Shown: in pieces, positions 26,203-34,129 of the stretch | How positions within the stretch are numbered: the stretch's first letter is position 1 | Layout of the letters: every line of letters starts with the position of its first letter | Assembly (NCBI GenBank): GCA_036488085.1 | Contig: DASXHZ010000098.1 | Coordinates: forward strand, 1 to 45,140 | Direction: 5' to 3' | Length of the DNA: 45,140 bases | DNA from: DASXHZ01 sp036488085 | GTDB taxonomy: Bacteria > Acidobacteriota > Thermoanaerobaculia > Gp7-AA8 | Notes under the pieces: model-generated | What the model was told of the DNA's origin: nothing | Seen by the model: only the letters and a program-made list of their open reading frames with translations | The model's database searches: none | Translations under genes and position numbers: made by a program

Positions 26203-26841
26203 ATGTTCAGGGGAACCGACGCCCAGGGGAAAGGCGCCCAGAGCCGGGTGTTTTTACCACAGGGAAAGAACGTTGTCATCTCCGCCGTTGTGACCGTCCG
26301 ACCGGTGGGAAATCAGCCATACAGAAAGACCCTGGAGCGTGCCGACACCTTCTTCGCCGAGGTGGCCGCGGAACAGCCGCAGCACCTCCAGTGCGGGCGT
26401 GGATGCTCGTTCTGTTGTTACGGCCTCTTCGAGATCGGGTCGGGCGACGTGGCGGTGATCGCGGAGGGGTTGGAGCAGCTCCATCCGATGCGCCGAAAGC
26501 GGATCATCCGCCGCGCCCAGGAGATCCTCGACGCGGCCGGCCCGCGCGACGATCGCGAGGCGTTCTTCGACCGGACCGACGACGTCCCCTGCCCCAACCT
26601 CGACGAGAAAGGCCTCTGCATGATGTATGAGCACCGGCCGATGGTCTGCCGCACCTTCGGCCTTCCGATACGCGACGGTTCGCAGTACATCGGCGACATC
26701 TGCGAGCTCAACTTCACCGAGGCGTCGCAGGCCGAGAAAGAACGCGCCGCCTGGGACCTGCAGGGGGAAGACGTCTACGGCGACAACGAGCTCACCGTCC
26801 CCGAGGCGATCGTCATCGCCGCGCGGATGCGGGGGTGGTAG
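26203..26841 (+). CDS. YkgJ-type zinc/iron-chelating cysteine-cluster protein
   Basis: Up to 212 residues from ATG 26203. The first 30 residues look weakly coding, so GTG 26290 or 26305 (MGNQPYRKTLERAD) may be the true start. The family cysteine cluster is clear: CGRGCSFCC, then CPNLDEKGLCMMYEHRPMVC followed by RTFGLP. This is the pattern of the YkgJ/UPF0153 family of predicted metal-binding cytosolic proteins, whose biochemical role is not settled. The ATG lies directly beside the divergent ATG of the b' subunit (26202), so both promoters must share or overlap nearby sequence. It converges with the bactofilin gene. Confidence 0.8.
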   Translation: MFRGTDAQGKGAQSRVFLPQGKNVVISAVVTVRPVGNQPYRKTLERADTFFAEVAAEQPQHLQCGRGCSFCCYGLFEIGSGDVAVIAEGLEQLHPMRRKRIIRRAQEILDAAGPRDDREAFFDRTDDVPCPNLDEKGLCMMYEHRPMVCRTFGLPIRDGSQYIGDICELNFTEASQAEKERAAWDLQGEDVYGDNELTVPEAIVIAARMRGW

Positions 26842-26932
26842 CGTCGCCTCAGCCGAGCTTCATTCTGATGTTCCTTTATTGCTCAGCAACTCCCCTCCGC
26901 CTTCGAGGCAGCGAACGAAGATGGTTCCCGCG

Positions 26933-27313
26933 CTACGCCTTTGCGGCGATATTCGTGACGTTCGCCGACTTGCGGTCGCCCATGACGCAATTGCCCTGGA
27001 AGATGGCGCCTTCTTCGATGATGAGGGCGGGGGTGTCTACGTCGCTGTAGACCTTGCCGTTGCGATGGATTTCGACGCGCTGGTCGGCTTTGATCTTGCC
27101 GACGACGGTGCCGCTGATGGCGATGCGGCCGACGTGGATGTCGCCGTCGATGTGCGCCGACTCGCCGACGATCAGCTCATTCTTCGAGGTGATCGTGCCG
27201 TTGAACTTTCCGTCGATCCGCATCGTGTCCTCGAAGTCGAGCTCTCCTTTGAAAGATGAGCCGCGGTCGAGGAATCCATTGAGCTCTCCGCTGCGATTCG
27301 ATTTTCCGTTCAT
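26933..27313 (-). CDS. Bactofilin (polymer-forming cytoskeletal protein)
   Basis: 126 residues from ATG 27313. The central region (about 15-110) is the bactofilin beta-helix: FLDRGSSFKGELDFEDTMRI, DGKFNGTITSKNELIVGES, AHIDGDIHVGRIAISGTVVG, KIKADQRVEIHRNGKVYSDV, each turn ending in small or hydrophobic residues. Bactofilins polymerise without nucleotide and scaffold cell-shape or pole factors; in some bacteria they position ParABS. The ATG overlaps the parB stop (ATGA), tying it to the segregation genes, which suggests but does not prove such a link here. No membrane-targeting segment is evident. Confidence 0.9.
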   Translation of the reverse strand: MNGKSNRSGELNGFLDRGSSFKGELDFEDTMRIDGKFNGTITSKNELIVGESAHIDGDIHVGRIAISGTVVGKIKADQRVEIHRNGKVYSDVDTPALIIEEGAIFQGNCVMGDRKSANVTNIAAKA

Positions 27314-28167
27314 CGTCGTCTCCCCGTGATGTCGTCGTAAATGCGGATCAGATCATCTTCGCTGGCGAAGCGGATGCGAATGACCCCGCCGCGGCGCTTC
27401 CGATCGATCTCGACTTTCGTTCGTAAAGTTCTCTGAAGTTTCTCTTCCGCGTCGCGCGTGAAGACGTCCTTCTCTTTCTCTTTCTTCTCCGCCGGCTTCC
27501 CGCCGGTGCTCGCCGCGAGCATCTCGGTCTGCCGGACGCTCAGGTTCCGCTTCACCACGCGGTCGGCGAGCTGCTCCTGCTTCTTGGGCGACTCGACTGC
27601 AAGGAGCGCACGTGCGTGGCCCATCGAGAGTTGTCCCGAGGCCAACAGCTTCTTCACCGGCTCCGGCAGCTTCATGAGCCGGAGGAAGTTCGCGACCGTC
27701 GAGCGCTCCTTGCCGACGCGCTTGGAGATCTCCTCCTGCGTCAGACCGAACTCCTCGTGGAGTTGGTGGTACGCCATCGCCTCTTCGATCGGGTTCAGGT
27801 CCTCGCGCTGGATGTTCTCGATGAGCGCGATCTGCAGCGCGTCGCCTTCCTTGAGGTCATCTTTGATGACGACCGGGACGCTCGTGAGGCCCGCCTTCTG
27901 CGCGGCGCGGAAGCGGCGCTCGCCGGCGATCAGCCGGTAGCGGTCGTTGAAACGTGACACGACCAGCGGCTGCACGATGCCGTGCTCGCGGACGCTGCGC
28001 GCGAGCTCGTCGATCGATCCTTCGTTGAAGGTCTTGCGCGGCTGGTAGGGATTCGGCGCGATCTGGTCGAGCGCCAGGTGCATGAGGCCGGGCGTCGGCG
28101 GCGGCGTTTCCTTCGCCGGAATGAGCGCGCCGAGGCCGCGGCCGAGGACTTTTTTCTGCTGCGCCAT
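27310..28167 (-). CDS. parB: Chromosome partitioning protein ParB
   Basis: 285 residues from ATG 28167, which overlaps the parA stop (TGATG); the longer open frame upstream is a shadow of parA. N-terminal KVLGRGLGALIP, then the CTP-binding ParB domain (IAPNPYQPRKTFNEGS, HGIVQPLVV, GERRFRAAQKAG), the HTH that reads parS (LTQEEISKRVGKERSTVANF LRLMKLPEP) and a basic C-terminal dimerisation region after a Lys-rich linker. It spreads from parS and works with ParA. Two parS sites lie within 3.5 kb upstream. Its 3' end overlaps the bactofilin gene. Confidence 0.95.
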   Translation of the reverse strand: MAQQKKVLGRGLGALIPAKETPPPTPGLMHLALDQIAPNPYQPRKTFNEGSIDELARSVREHGIVQPLVVSRFNDRYRLIAGERRFRAAQKAGLTSVPVVIKDDLKEGDALQIALIENIQREDLNPIEEAMAYHQLHEEFGLTQEEISKRVGKERSTVANFLRLMKLPEPVKKLLASGQLSMGHARALLAVESPKKQEQLADRVVKRNLSVRQTEMLAASTGGKPAEKKEKEKDVFTRDAEEKLQRTLRTKVEIDRKRRGGVIRIRFASEDDLIRIYDDITGRRR

Positions 28168-28937
28168 CAGAGTACGGTCTCCGCGCGGCGGATGAACTCC
28201 TTCGCGAGGCTGATGTACGCCTCGCTGCCGCGCGATCGAATGTCGTAGAGGATAATCGGTTTCCCGAAGGAGGGTGCCTCGCCGAGCCGGACGTTCCGCG
28301 GGATCACGCTCTCGTACACCTTCTCCGCAAAATGCGTCCTCACCTCCTCGGCCACCTGGCGCGAGAGGTTCATCCGCTCGTCGAACATGGTGAGGACGAT
28401 CCCCTCGATCTCCAGCGCCGGGTTGACCGCATCGCGGACGCGGTCGACGGTCGTCATCAGTTGCGAGATGCCCTCGAGCGCGAAGTACTCGCACTGCATC
28501 GGAACGACGACCGAGTCGGCCGCCGTGAGTCCGTTGATGGTGAGGAGTCCGAGCGACGGTGGTGAGTCGATCAGGATGTAGTCGTATTCGCCGTTCAGCG
28601 GCTCGAGCGCCTTGCGCAGGTAGTGCTCGCGGCCGATGGCGTCGCGCAGCTCGACCTCGGCGCCCACGAGATCTACGGACGACGGCGCCAGGAAGAGGGT
28701 CGGGAGCTCGGTCGCAACGATGATGTCGTGGATCGGCATATCGTCGACGAGCACGGGATACATCGACTTCTCTTCGTTCTTGGAGCGGCCGACGCCGGAC
28801 GTCGCATTCGCCTGCGGGTCGAGGTCGACGAGGAGCACTTTCCGTTCGCAGGCCGCCAGCGAGGCGCCGAGATTGATGGCCGTCGTCGTCTTTCCGACGC
28901 CGCCTTTCTGGTTTGCGAGCGAAACGATTTTCGTCAT
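28167..28937 (-). CDS. parA: Chromosome partitioning ATPase ParA (Soj type)
   Basis: 256 residues from ATG 28937. Deviant Walker A KGGVGKTTTAINLGASLA, Walker B LIDSPPSLGLLTIN, and the DLDPQANAT signature define a chromosomal ParA of the short Soj type, without an N-terminal HTH. It binds non-specific DNA as an ATP dimer and moves ParB-parS complexes. It overlaps the rsmG stop by 4 nt, and a parS palindrome covers its start region. Operon order rsmG-parA-parB-bactofilin. Confidence 0.96.
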   Translation of the reverse strand: MTKIVSLANQKGGVGKTTTAINLGASLAACERKVLLVDLDPQANATSGVGRSKNEEKSMYPVLVDDMPIHDIIVATELPTLFLAPSSVDLVGAEVELRDAIGREHYLRKALEPLNGEYDYILIDSPPSLGLLTINGLTAADSVVVPMQCEYFALEGISQLMTTVDRVRDAVNPALEIEGIVLTMFDERMNLSRQVAEEVRTHFAEKVYESVIPRNVRLGEAPSFGKPIILYDIRSRGSEAYISLAKEFIRRAETVL

Positions 28938-29491
28938 TGTTCCACGTGGAACGTCAGCGTCACGACGTAATTACTAGCCCCGCGCGGCAGCTTATGTGCT
29001 CCCGAATCGTCGAAACCGTCGATCCGCGGAGCCGTCGGAGTCGACTGGAACAACGCCACCCGCCCGCCCGCCTGGAGATGCTCCCGAAGCGACGGTACCC
29101 ACTCCTCCGGTGATCCGACGGCGCGTGATGTGACGAGGGAAAAGCGAAGGTCGGCGGGCAGGCGCTTCAGAGCGGCGCGCAATCTATCACCGTAAATCAC
29201 CGCGTTCAATCCGCACTCGCGCACCACGTGCTTGAGAAACGCCCACTTTTTCTGGTCCGCCTCGACGAGATGGAACCGAGCGTGCGGCGAGACGATCGCC
29301 ATCGGAATCGCCGGCAATCCCCCGCCACTGCCGAAGTCGAGCACCTCGCCCTCCGGCTTCAGAAGCTCCGCCGCAGCGAGCGCTTCATTAATGTGGTCGT
29401 CGAGATGGTCTCGCGCCTCGGGCCCGATGAGGTTGATGCGCTCGTTCCACTTCAGGAGCTCACGCTTGTAGACGTCCACCGCGGCGAACAT
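28934..29491 (-). CDS. rsmG: 16S rRNA (guanine-N7) methyltransferase RsmG
   Basis: 185 residues from ATG 29491 (a TTG at 29509 would add six). It methylates G527 of 16S rRNA. SAM motif I is VLDFGSGGGLPAIPMAI, preceded by WNERINLIGP and followed by FHLVEADQKKWAFLKHV and VTSRAVGS, the normal RsmG order. It overlaps mnmG by about 30 nt, a common arrangement. The last codons (encoding FHVEQ) coincide with a parS palindrome, so this end is under both coding and ParB-binding constraint. Confidence 0.93.
   Translation of the reverse strand: MFAAVDVYKRELLKWNERINLIGPEARDHLDDHINEALAAAELLKPEGEVLDFGSGGGLPAIPMAIVSPHARFHLVEADQKKWAFLKHVVRECGLNAVIYGDRLRAALKRLPADLRFSLVTSRAVGSPEEWVPSLREHLQAGGRVALFQSTPTAPRIDGFDDSGAHKLPRGASNYVVTLTFHVEQ
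28938..28953. promoter_or_regulatory. parS site 1 (ParB-binding palindrome)
   Basis: TGTTCCACGTGGAACG contains the perfect 14-bp palindrome GTTCCACGTGGAAC (28939-28952), differing from known 16-bp parS sequences by at most one edge base. It lies at the rsmG/parA junction. Confidence 0.9.
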
Positions 29492-31256
29492 GGATCCGAA
29501 GGATAGCAATCGCCGCCGGGGTCACGCCGGGGATTCGGCTCGCCTGCCCCAGCGAGACCGGACGGACGAAGTTCAGCTTCTCGACCATCTCGCGCGACAG
29601 CCCGGGGAACTGCTCGTACGCGAGCGCGTCGGGGATCTTCACATCCTCGTCGAGTGCCGCCTTCTCCGCCTCGCGCTTCTGGCGGTCGATGTAGCCGGAG
29701 TAGCGCAACTCGTTCACGACGCCGTCGATCTCTTCGCCATTCATCCCTGCGAATGCCTCAGCATTGCCATCCACGAAGTCATCGAGCGAGAACTCTTGAT
29801 GCTGCGTGACCTTCGCCTGCTTCTGGAGCATGGCCTTCGCGCGCGACATTCGGGCGAGACGAGCATCGATCCGCCGCCTTCGCTCGTCATCGAGGATGCC
29901 GAGGCGTGCTGCGATCGGGGAGAGCCGCTCGTAGACCGAGTCGCACCCGAGAAGGAGCCGATGCTCCGCTCGCGAGGTGAACATGCGATACGGCTCCTCG
30001 GTACCGAGGGTGACGAGGTCATCGATCATCACGCCCGTGTACGCAGCGTCGCGGCGAAGAATCACCGGCTCGCCCCCGCGGATCTGCTGGAGGGCGTTGA
30101 TCCCCGCGAGCAATCCCTGCGCGGCCGCCTCTTCGTAGCCCGACGTCCCGTTGATCTGGCCGGCAAGGAAGAGGCCGTCGACTCCGCGGACTTGCAGCGT
30201 CGGTTCGAGTTGCTCCGGGTTCGCGAAGTCGTACTCGACGGCGTAGCCGTAGCGGGCGATCTTCGCGTGCTCGAATCCGGGGAGCGAGCGGACGACCGCG
30301 TCCTGGATGTCGGCCGGCAACGAGGTCGAAACGCCGTTGAGGTAGAGCCACGGATGGCTCAGCCCCTCGGGTTCGACGAAGACATGATGCCGCTCCTTCT
30401 CGGCGAAACGGACGACCTTGTCTTCTATGGATGGGCAGTAACGCGGGCCGGTCGCCTTGATCTGGCCGGAGTACATCGGTGCGCGGTGAAGGTTCGCGCG
30501 AATCAGCTCGTGAGCAATTTCGCTCGTATAGGTGAGGTGACAGATCACCTGCGGAAGAGGGAGAGCGTCCGTGAGAATCGAAAATGGCCGCGGCGTGTCA
30601 TCGCCGGGCGCCTTCTCCATCTTCGTGTAGTCGACGGTGGTTTTGTCGACACGTGGCGGCGTACCGGTCTTGAGGCGGCCGAGCTCGAGACCGAGCGCGC
30701 GGAGGGAATTCGAGAGCGTTTCGGCCGAAGCCTCACCGAACCGGCCCCCGGCGGTCTTCTGTTCACCGGAGTGCATGAGAGCCCGGAGGAAAGTGCCGGT
30801 GGTGACGATGACCGCCCGTGCGCCGATCTCCGTGCCGTCATTCAGCACGACTCCTCGGACGGCGTTGCCCTCGATCATGAGCCCGGAAACCGAGCCCTCG
30901 ACGATCGCAAGGTTCGGCTCGCTGTCGAGGATCTCCAGAACGGCGCTTGCGTAGACGTCGCGATCACACTGGGCGCGTGGTCCCTGCACGGCGGGGCCTT
31001 TGGAACGATTGAGGACCTTGAACTGAATACCGGCGCGGTCGGTCGCCTCACCCATGAGACCGCCGAGCGCGTCAATCTCCTTGACGAGGTTGCCCTTCGC
31101 GAGTCCACCGATGGCGGGGTTGCATGACATACGACCAATCGCCTCGCGCATCATGGTGATCATGGCGACGCGGACCCCGCCGCGAGCGCAAACGCGCGCT
31201 GCCTCGGCGCCGGCGTGACCGCCGCCGATGACGATGACGTCGAACATGTACGACAT
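29460..31256 (-). CDS. mnmG: tRNA uridine-5-carboxymethylaminomethyl modification enzyme MnmG
   Basis: 598 residues from ATG 31256 (ATG 31247 is an alternative); the frame stays open to 31550 but the extra part is not MnmG-like. With MnmE it modifies U34 of certain tRNAs. FAD-binding motif VIGGGHAGAEAARVCARGG at the start, GRMSCNPAIGGLAKG, GIQFKVLNRSKGPAVQGPRAQ, and the C-terminal helical domain (IPGVTPAAIAILRIHVRR). Length is slightly short of the usual 620-630. A parS site lies immediately upstream of the start codon, where a ribosome-binding site would be; no Shine-Dalgarno is evident. Confidence 0.95.
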   Translation of the reverse strand: MSYMFDVIVIGGGHAGAEAARVCARGGVRVAMITMMREAIGRMSCNPAIGGLAKGNLVKEIDALGGLMGEATDRAGIQFKVLNRSKGPAVQGPRAQCDRDVYASAVLEILDSEPNLAIVEGSVSGLMIEGNAVRGVVLNDGTEIGARAVIVTTGTFLRALMHSGEQKTAGGRFGEASAETLSNSLRALGLELGRLKTGTPPRVDKTTVDYTKMEKAPGDDTPRPFSILTDALPLPQVICHLTYTSEIAHELIRANLHRAPMYSGQIKATGPRYCPSIEDKVVRFAEKERHHVFVEPEGLSHPWLYLNGVSTSLPADIQDAVVRSLPGFEHAKIARYGYAVEYDFANPEQLEPTLQVRGVDGLFLAGQINGTSGYEEAAAQGLLAGINALQQIRGGEPVILRRDAAYTGVMIDDLVTLGTEEPYRMFTSRAEHRLLLGCDSVYERLSPIAARLGILDDERRRRIDARLARMSRAKAMLQKQAKVTQHQEFSLDDFVDGNAEAFAGMNGEEIDGVVNELRYSGYIDRQKREAEKAALDEDVKIPDALAYEQFPGLSREMVEKLNFVRPVSLGQASRIPGVTPAAIAILRIHVRRGGRLQA

Positions 31257-31272
31257 GGTTCCACGTGGAACA
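31257..31272. promoter_or_regulatory. parS site 2 (ParB-binding palindrome)
   Basis: GGTTCCACGTGGAACA contains the same perfect 14-bp palindrome (31258-31271) as site 1. It abuts the mnmG ATG, 2.3 kb from site 1, so ParB spreading from both would cover rsmG and mnmG. Confidence 0.88.
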
Positions 31273-31587
31273 GTGCGGAGACCCCGAGGCATTCTTTGGG
31301 ACTGCACACAGCACGGAAGAAGAGGAAAGCGCCGCTGAATACGGCGCTCGGCTCTTGTTGCCAAATCGATGGCTTCCCGCGGAAAGTGAAGGAAATCTAG
31401 CGGAATCGGCACTCCGCGCGTGCAGCGCAAACGGGACGACACTCCACTCCACCGTAACACGCATGTTTGATAACGATGCGTGTGTGCCATGGTCGGCGGC
31501 GCGAGGGAACCGTGACGTCGCCGTAAGAACGGCGTCAATTCCGGTGGCATGCTTGTGCACAGCCGCGCTCACTGAGGCAACCGGAGG
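31273..31587. other. Non-coding leader between the repeat array and mnmG
   Basis: No convincing gene. It contains an 8-bp inverted repeat ACACGCAT...ATGCGTGT (31457-31464 and 31476-31483, 11-nt spacer), which looks like an operator or cruciform, and a short hairpin CGCCGT-AAGA-ACGGCG (31519-31534). On the minus strand TTGACG near 31534 is a possible -35 for mnmG, without a good -10. Confidence 0.4.
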
Positions 31588-31881
31588 CACTAGGTCTGCG
31601 GCGTAGCTCACTAGGTCTGCGGGCTAGCTCACTAGGTCTCCGGGCTAGCTCACTAGGTCTCCGGGCTAGCTCACTAGGTCTGCGGCCTAGCTCACTAGGT
31701 CTGCGGGCTAGCTCACTAGGTCTCCGGGCTAGCTCACTAGGTCTCCGGGCTAGCTCACTAGGTCTGCGGCCTAGCTCCCTAGGTCTCCGGGCTAGCTCAC
31801 TAGGTCTCCGGGCTAGCTCACTAGGTCTCCGGCCTAGCTCACTAGGTCTCCGGCCTAGCTCACTAGGTCTCCGGGCTAGTT
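31588..31881. repeat. 14-copy tandem array of 21-bp repeats
   Basis: Fourteen contiguous 21-bp units, most beginning CACTAGGTCT and ending CTAGCT; the last ends TAGTT. Each unit carries two CTAG tetramers. Variation is confined mainly to position 12 (G or C) and positions 15-16 (GC or CC). Units 2-5 and 6-9 have the same variant order, an 84-bp higher-order duplication. One plus-strand frame stays open (LGLRASS per unit) but has no ATG, GTG or TTG, so it is not a gene. The array begins 16 nt beyond the mnmE stop. Confidence 0.95.
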
Positions 31882-31896
31882 AACTTCAAGAACGTT

Positions 31897-33258
31897 TCAC
31901 TTCCCGATACAGAACGACGAGAAGATTTTTGCGAAGACGTCTTCTCGCGTGATGGCTCCGGTCAGCGCGGCGAGGGCGGTGGAGGCGGCGTAAAGGTCAA
32001 CGAGGATCATCTGCTCGTCCATGGCTGCTTCGAGTGATGCGACCGCGATGCGGAGCGAGGCCTCGCATGCGTTGATCGCCGCGCGCTGGCGTTCGTTGAC
32101 GACGGTTGGCGAGTTCTCGGGAGCGGCGAAGCGATCGCGCACGAGGGCGTCCAGTTTCGCCAGGAGATCGGGGATGCCTTCGCCTGTTAACGCGCTGATC
32201 GAGAGGGGATCCTCTTCATCCGGCGCCTCGCGCCGCGTTCTCCCGGAGGAGGAAGGGATGTCCAAATCGCGTTTCGTGTAAACCGGCAACGCGTTGAAGC
32301 GAGCAATCTCGGCGTCATCGCGGATGTCGTCGATTAAATACAACACGATGTCGGCTTCTTCGGCGGCGCGGCGGGCGCGTTCGATGCCGATCCCTTCCAC
32401 GACGCCGGCATCTTCGCGGAGGCCGGCGGTGTCGGCGATGGTGACCGGAAGGCCGCCGATCTCGATGGTCTCGCGGACGATGTCGCGCGTGGTGCCCGGG
32501 ATCGGGGTCACGATGGCGCGCTCGCTACCGACGAGGCGATTGAGGAGCGTCGACTTGCCGGCATTCGGGGCGCCGAGGATCACGAGCGAGAGGCCGCGGG
32601 TCGTGGCGCGGCCGCGGCGGTAGGTTTCGGCGAGCGACGCGCAGGCGGCGATCGCTTCGTTCAGCCGTGAGCGGGCTTCGTCGCGCGAGATGAATTCGTA
32701 GCCTTCATCGGAAAAGTCGAGTGCGGCCTCCAGGCGTGAGATCACGTTCAAGAGTGACTCGCGAATCGTCGACGCCGTCCGGCTCAGCGAACCGTCCAGG
32801 TTCGATAACGACAGCTTTGCTTGGAGTGCCGTACGCGCGTTGATCAGCTCCGCGACCGACTCGGCCTGCACCAAATCGAGCTTGCCGTTGAGCACCGCAC
32901 GCTCGGTGAACTCGCCCGGCTCCGCGTTGCGCGCGCCGAGCTCCCGTGCGGCTTCGAGGACGCGCCCGACGAGCAGTGGATTGCCGTGCAGCGTGAGCTC
33001 GACGAGATCGTTGCCGGTGAATGAGTGCGGAGCGGCGTAGCGGATGGCGATGCACTCGTCGATTGCTTCGTCCGTCGCTTCGTTGCCCGCGTACAGGCGG
33101 GTGAATGTCGCGACGCGCGGCTCGGGGACATCGCCACGCGACAGCGACGCCAGGATCGCAGCGCTCTCCGGCCCGTCGATGCGAACGATGGCGAGCGCGC
33201 TGCGGCCGACCGGCGTCGCCGGAGCGACGATCGTGTCGAGCGCCGCGCCGCCGCTCAC
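31897..33258 (-). CDS. mnmE: tRNA modification GTPase MnmE
   Basis: 453 residues from GTG 33258, overlapping the jag stop (GTGA). N-terminal tetrahydrofolate-binding domain (DTIVAPATPVGRSALAIVRI), helical domain, and an inserted G domain: G1 GAPNAGKSTLLN, G2 GTTRD, G3 DTAGLREDAG. G4 reads TKRD instead of the usual NKxD, a mild departure. The C-terminal FCIGK gives the conserved CxGK needed for tRNA modification. It acts with MnmG on U34. The 21-bp repeat array begins 16 nt after its stop. Confidence 0.95.
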   Translation of the reverse strand: MSGGAALDTIVAPATPVGRSALAIVRIDGPESAAILASLSRGDVPEPRVATFTRLYAGNEATDEAIDECIAIRYAAPHSFTGNDLVELTLHGNPLLVGRVLEAARELGARNAEPGEFTERAVLNGKLDLVQAESVAELINARTALQAKLSLSNLDGSLSRTASTIRESLLNVISRLEAALDFSDEGYEFISRDEARSRLNEAIAACASLAETYRRGRATTRGLSLVILGAPNAGKSTLLNRLVGSERAIVTPIPGTTRDIVRETIEIGGLPVTIADTAGLREDAGVVEGIGIERARRAAEEADIVLYLIDDIRDDAEIARFNALPVYTKRDLDIPSSSGRTRREAPDEEDPLSISALTGEGIPDLLAKLDALVRDRFAAPENSPTVVNERQRAAINACEASLRIAVASLEAAMDEQMILVDLYAASTALAALTGAITREDVFAKIFSSFCIGK

Positions 33259-34118
33259 GATTCGCTGCTGGTTGCGTCGGGCGGAACTTCCGCGGCCTGC
33301 GACCGCAGAATGACGGCGACGCGTTTGTGGAATCCCTCGCCGCGCGACTCGGTCGTGACCTCGCTGTCGTCCTGCAGCGCGAGATGCACGATCCTGCGCT
33401 CGATCGGCGTCATCGACGGGAGGAGTTGCTCGCGACCGTCGCGGCGAACGCGGTCCGCCATCTCACGCGCCTGTTCGCTGAGCTCCGTCACCCGGCGCTG
33501 TTTGAACTCCTCGCAATCGAGCTCGATGTCTTTGTCGACTTTGCGGCCGGTGAGCGCCTTGTTCGCGAGGACCTGCATCGCGTCGAGCAGCTCGCCGCCC
33601 TTGTCGGTGAAGCGCAGGGCGTCGGGGCCGTAGAGCCGCACGTGGATGCGCTCTTCGTCTTCCGTGGTGCGGACGGCAACGCTTAGCTTTGCAAGAGAAA
33701 GAACCTGCTCGCACCAGGCGTGGACCATCGAGGCGCCCTGCGACTCCTCTTCCTGTTCCGGAATCTCACCGGCGAAGCGCGAGAAGTCCCCCGGTTGAAC
33801 GTCGGATTCATGACGCTCGCGCCGGCCGCGGCCACCGCGTCCGCCTCGTCCACGCGATTCACGTCCGCGCGATTCGTTACGCGGTGGTGGAGCAGGCGAA
33901 ACAGGCGCCGGCGCAGGAACAGCCGCAGCAACAGGCTCCTCCGCCGGCGCGGCGTTCTCGTTCACTTCGGCGTCGATCACGACGCGTTTGACCCCGCCGA
34001 GGAAGCCGCGCTTCTCGGCGACGACATGATGCGTGATCTTTTCTTGCTCCACGCCGAACGCCTCGGCGGCGGCAGCGAGTGCTTCTTCGAGACTATGTCC
34101 TTCGAACTGCTGGGTCAT
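33255..34118 (-). CDS. jag: Jag/KhpB RNA-binding protein
   Basis: 287 residues from ATG 34118, with CGGAG 5 nt upstream; a GTG at 34133 overlapping the yidC stop has no such site. Jag-N domain at the N-terminus (FEGHSLEEALAAAAEAFGVE and the EKRGFLGG motif), a long Pro/Ala then Arg/Gly-rich linker (about 65-115, GRGGRGGRGRRER), a KH domain and a C-terminal R3H domain (PIERRIVHLAL, ending GEGFHKRVAVI). It binds RNA and in other bacteria influences cell division and envelope growth. The RGG-like linker is unusually long. It is placed between yidC and mnmE as is common. Confidence 0.9.
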   Translation of the reverse strand: MTQQFEGHSLEEALAAAAEAFGVEQEKITHHVVAEKRGFLGGVKRVVIDAEVNENAAPAEEPVAAAVPAPAPVSPAPPPRNESRGRESRGRGGRGGRGRRERHESDVQPGDFSRFAGEIPEQEEESQGASMVHAWCEQVLSLAKLSVAVRTTEDEERIHVRLYGPDALRFTDKGGELLDAMQVLANKALTGRKVDKDIELDCEEFKQRRVTELSEQAREMADRVRRDGREQLLPSMTPIERRIVHLALQDDSEVTTESRGEGFHKRVAVILRSQAAEVPPDATSSES

Positions 34119-34129
34119 GGACGCTCCGG

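Noticed and set aside
31257..31550. N-terminal extension of MnmG upstream of the parS site
   Set aside because: The FAD-binding motif should begin within about 10 residues of the start; the upstream frame is Arg-rich non-coding sequence.
31588..31881. CRISPR array or repetitive protein gene
   Set aside because: Units are contiguous without spacers, and the open frames have no start codon or ribosome-binding site.
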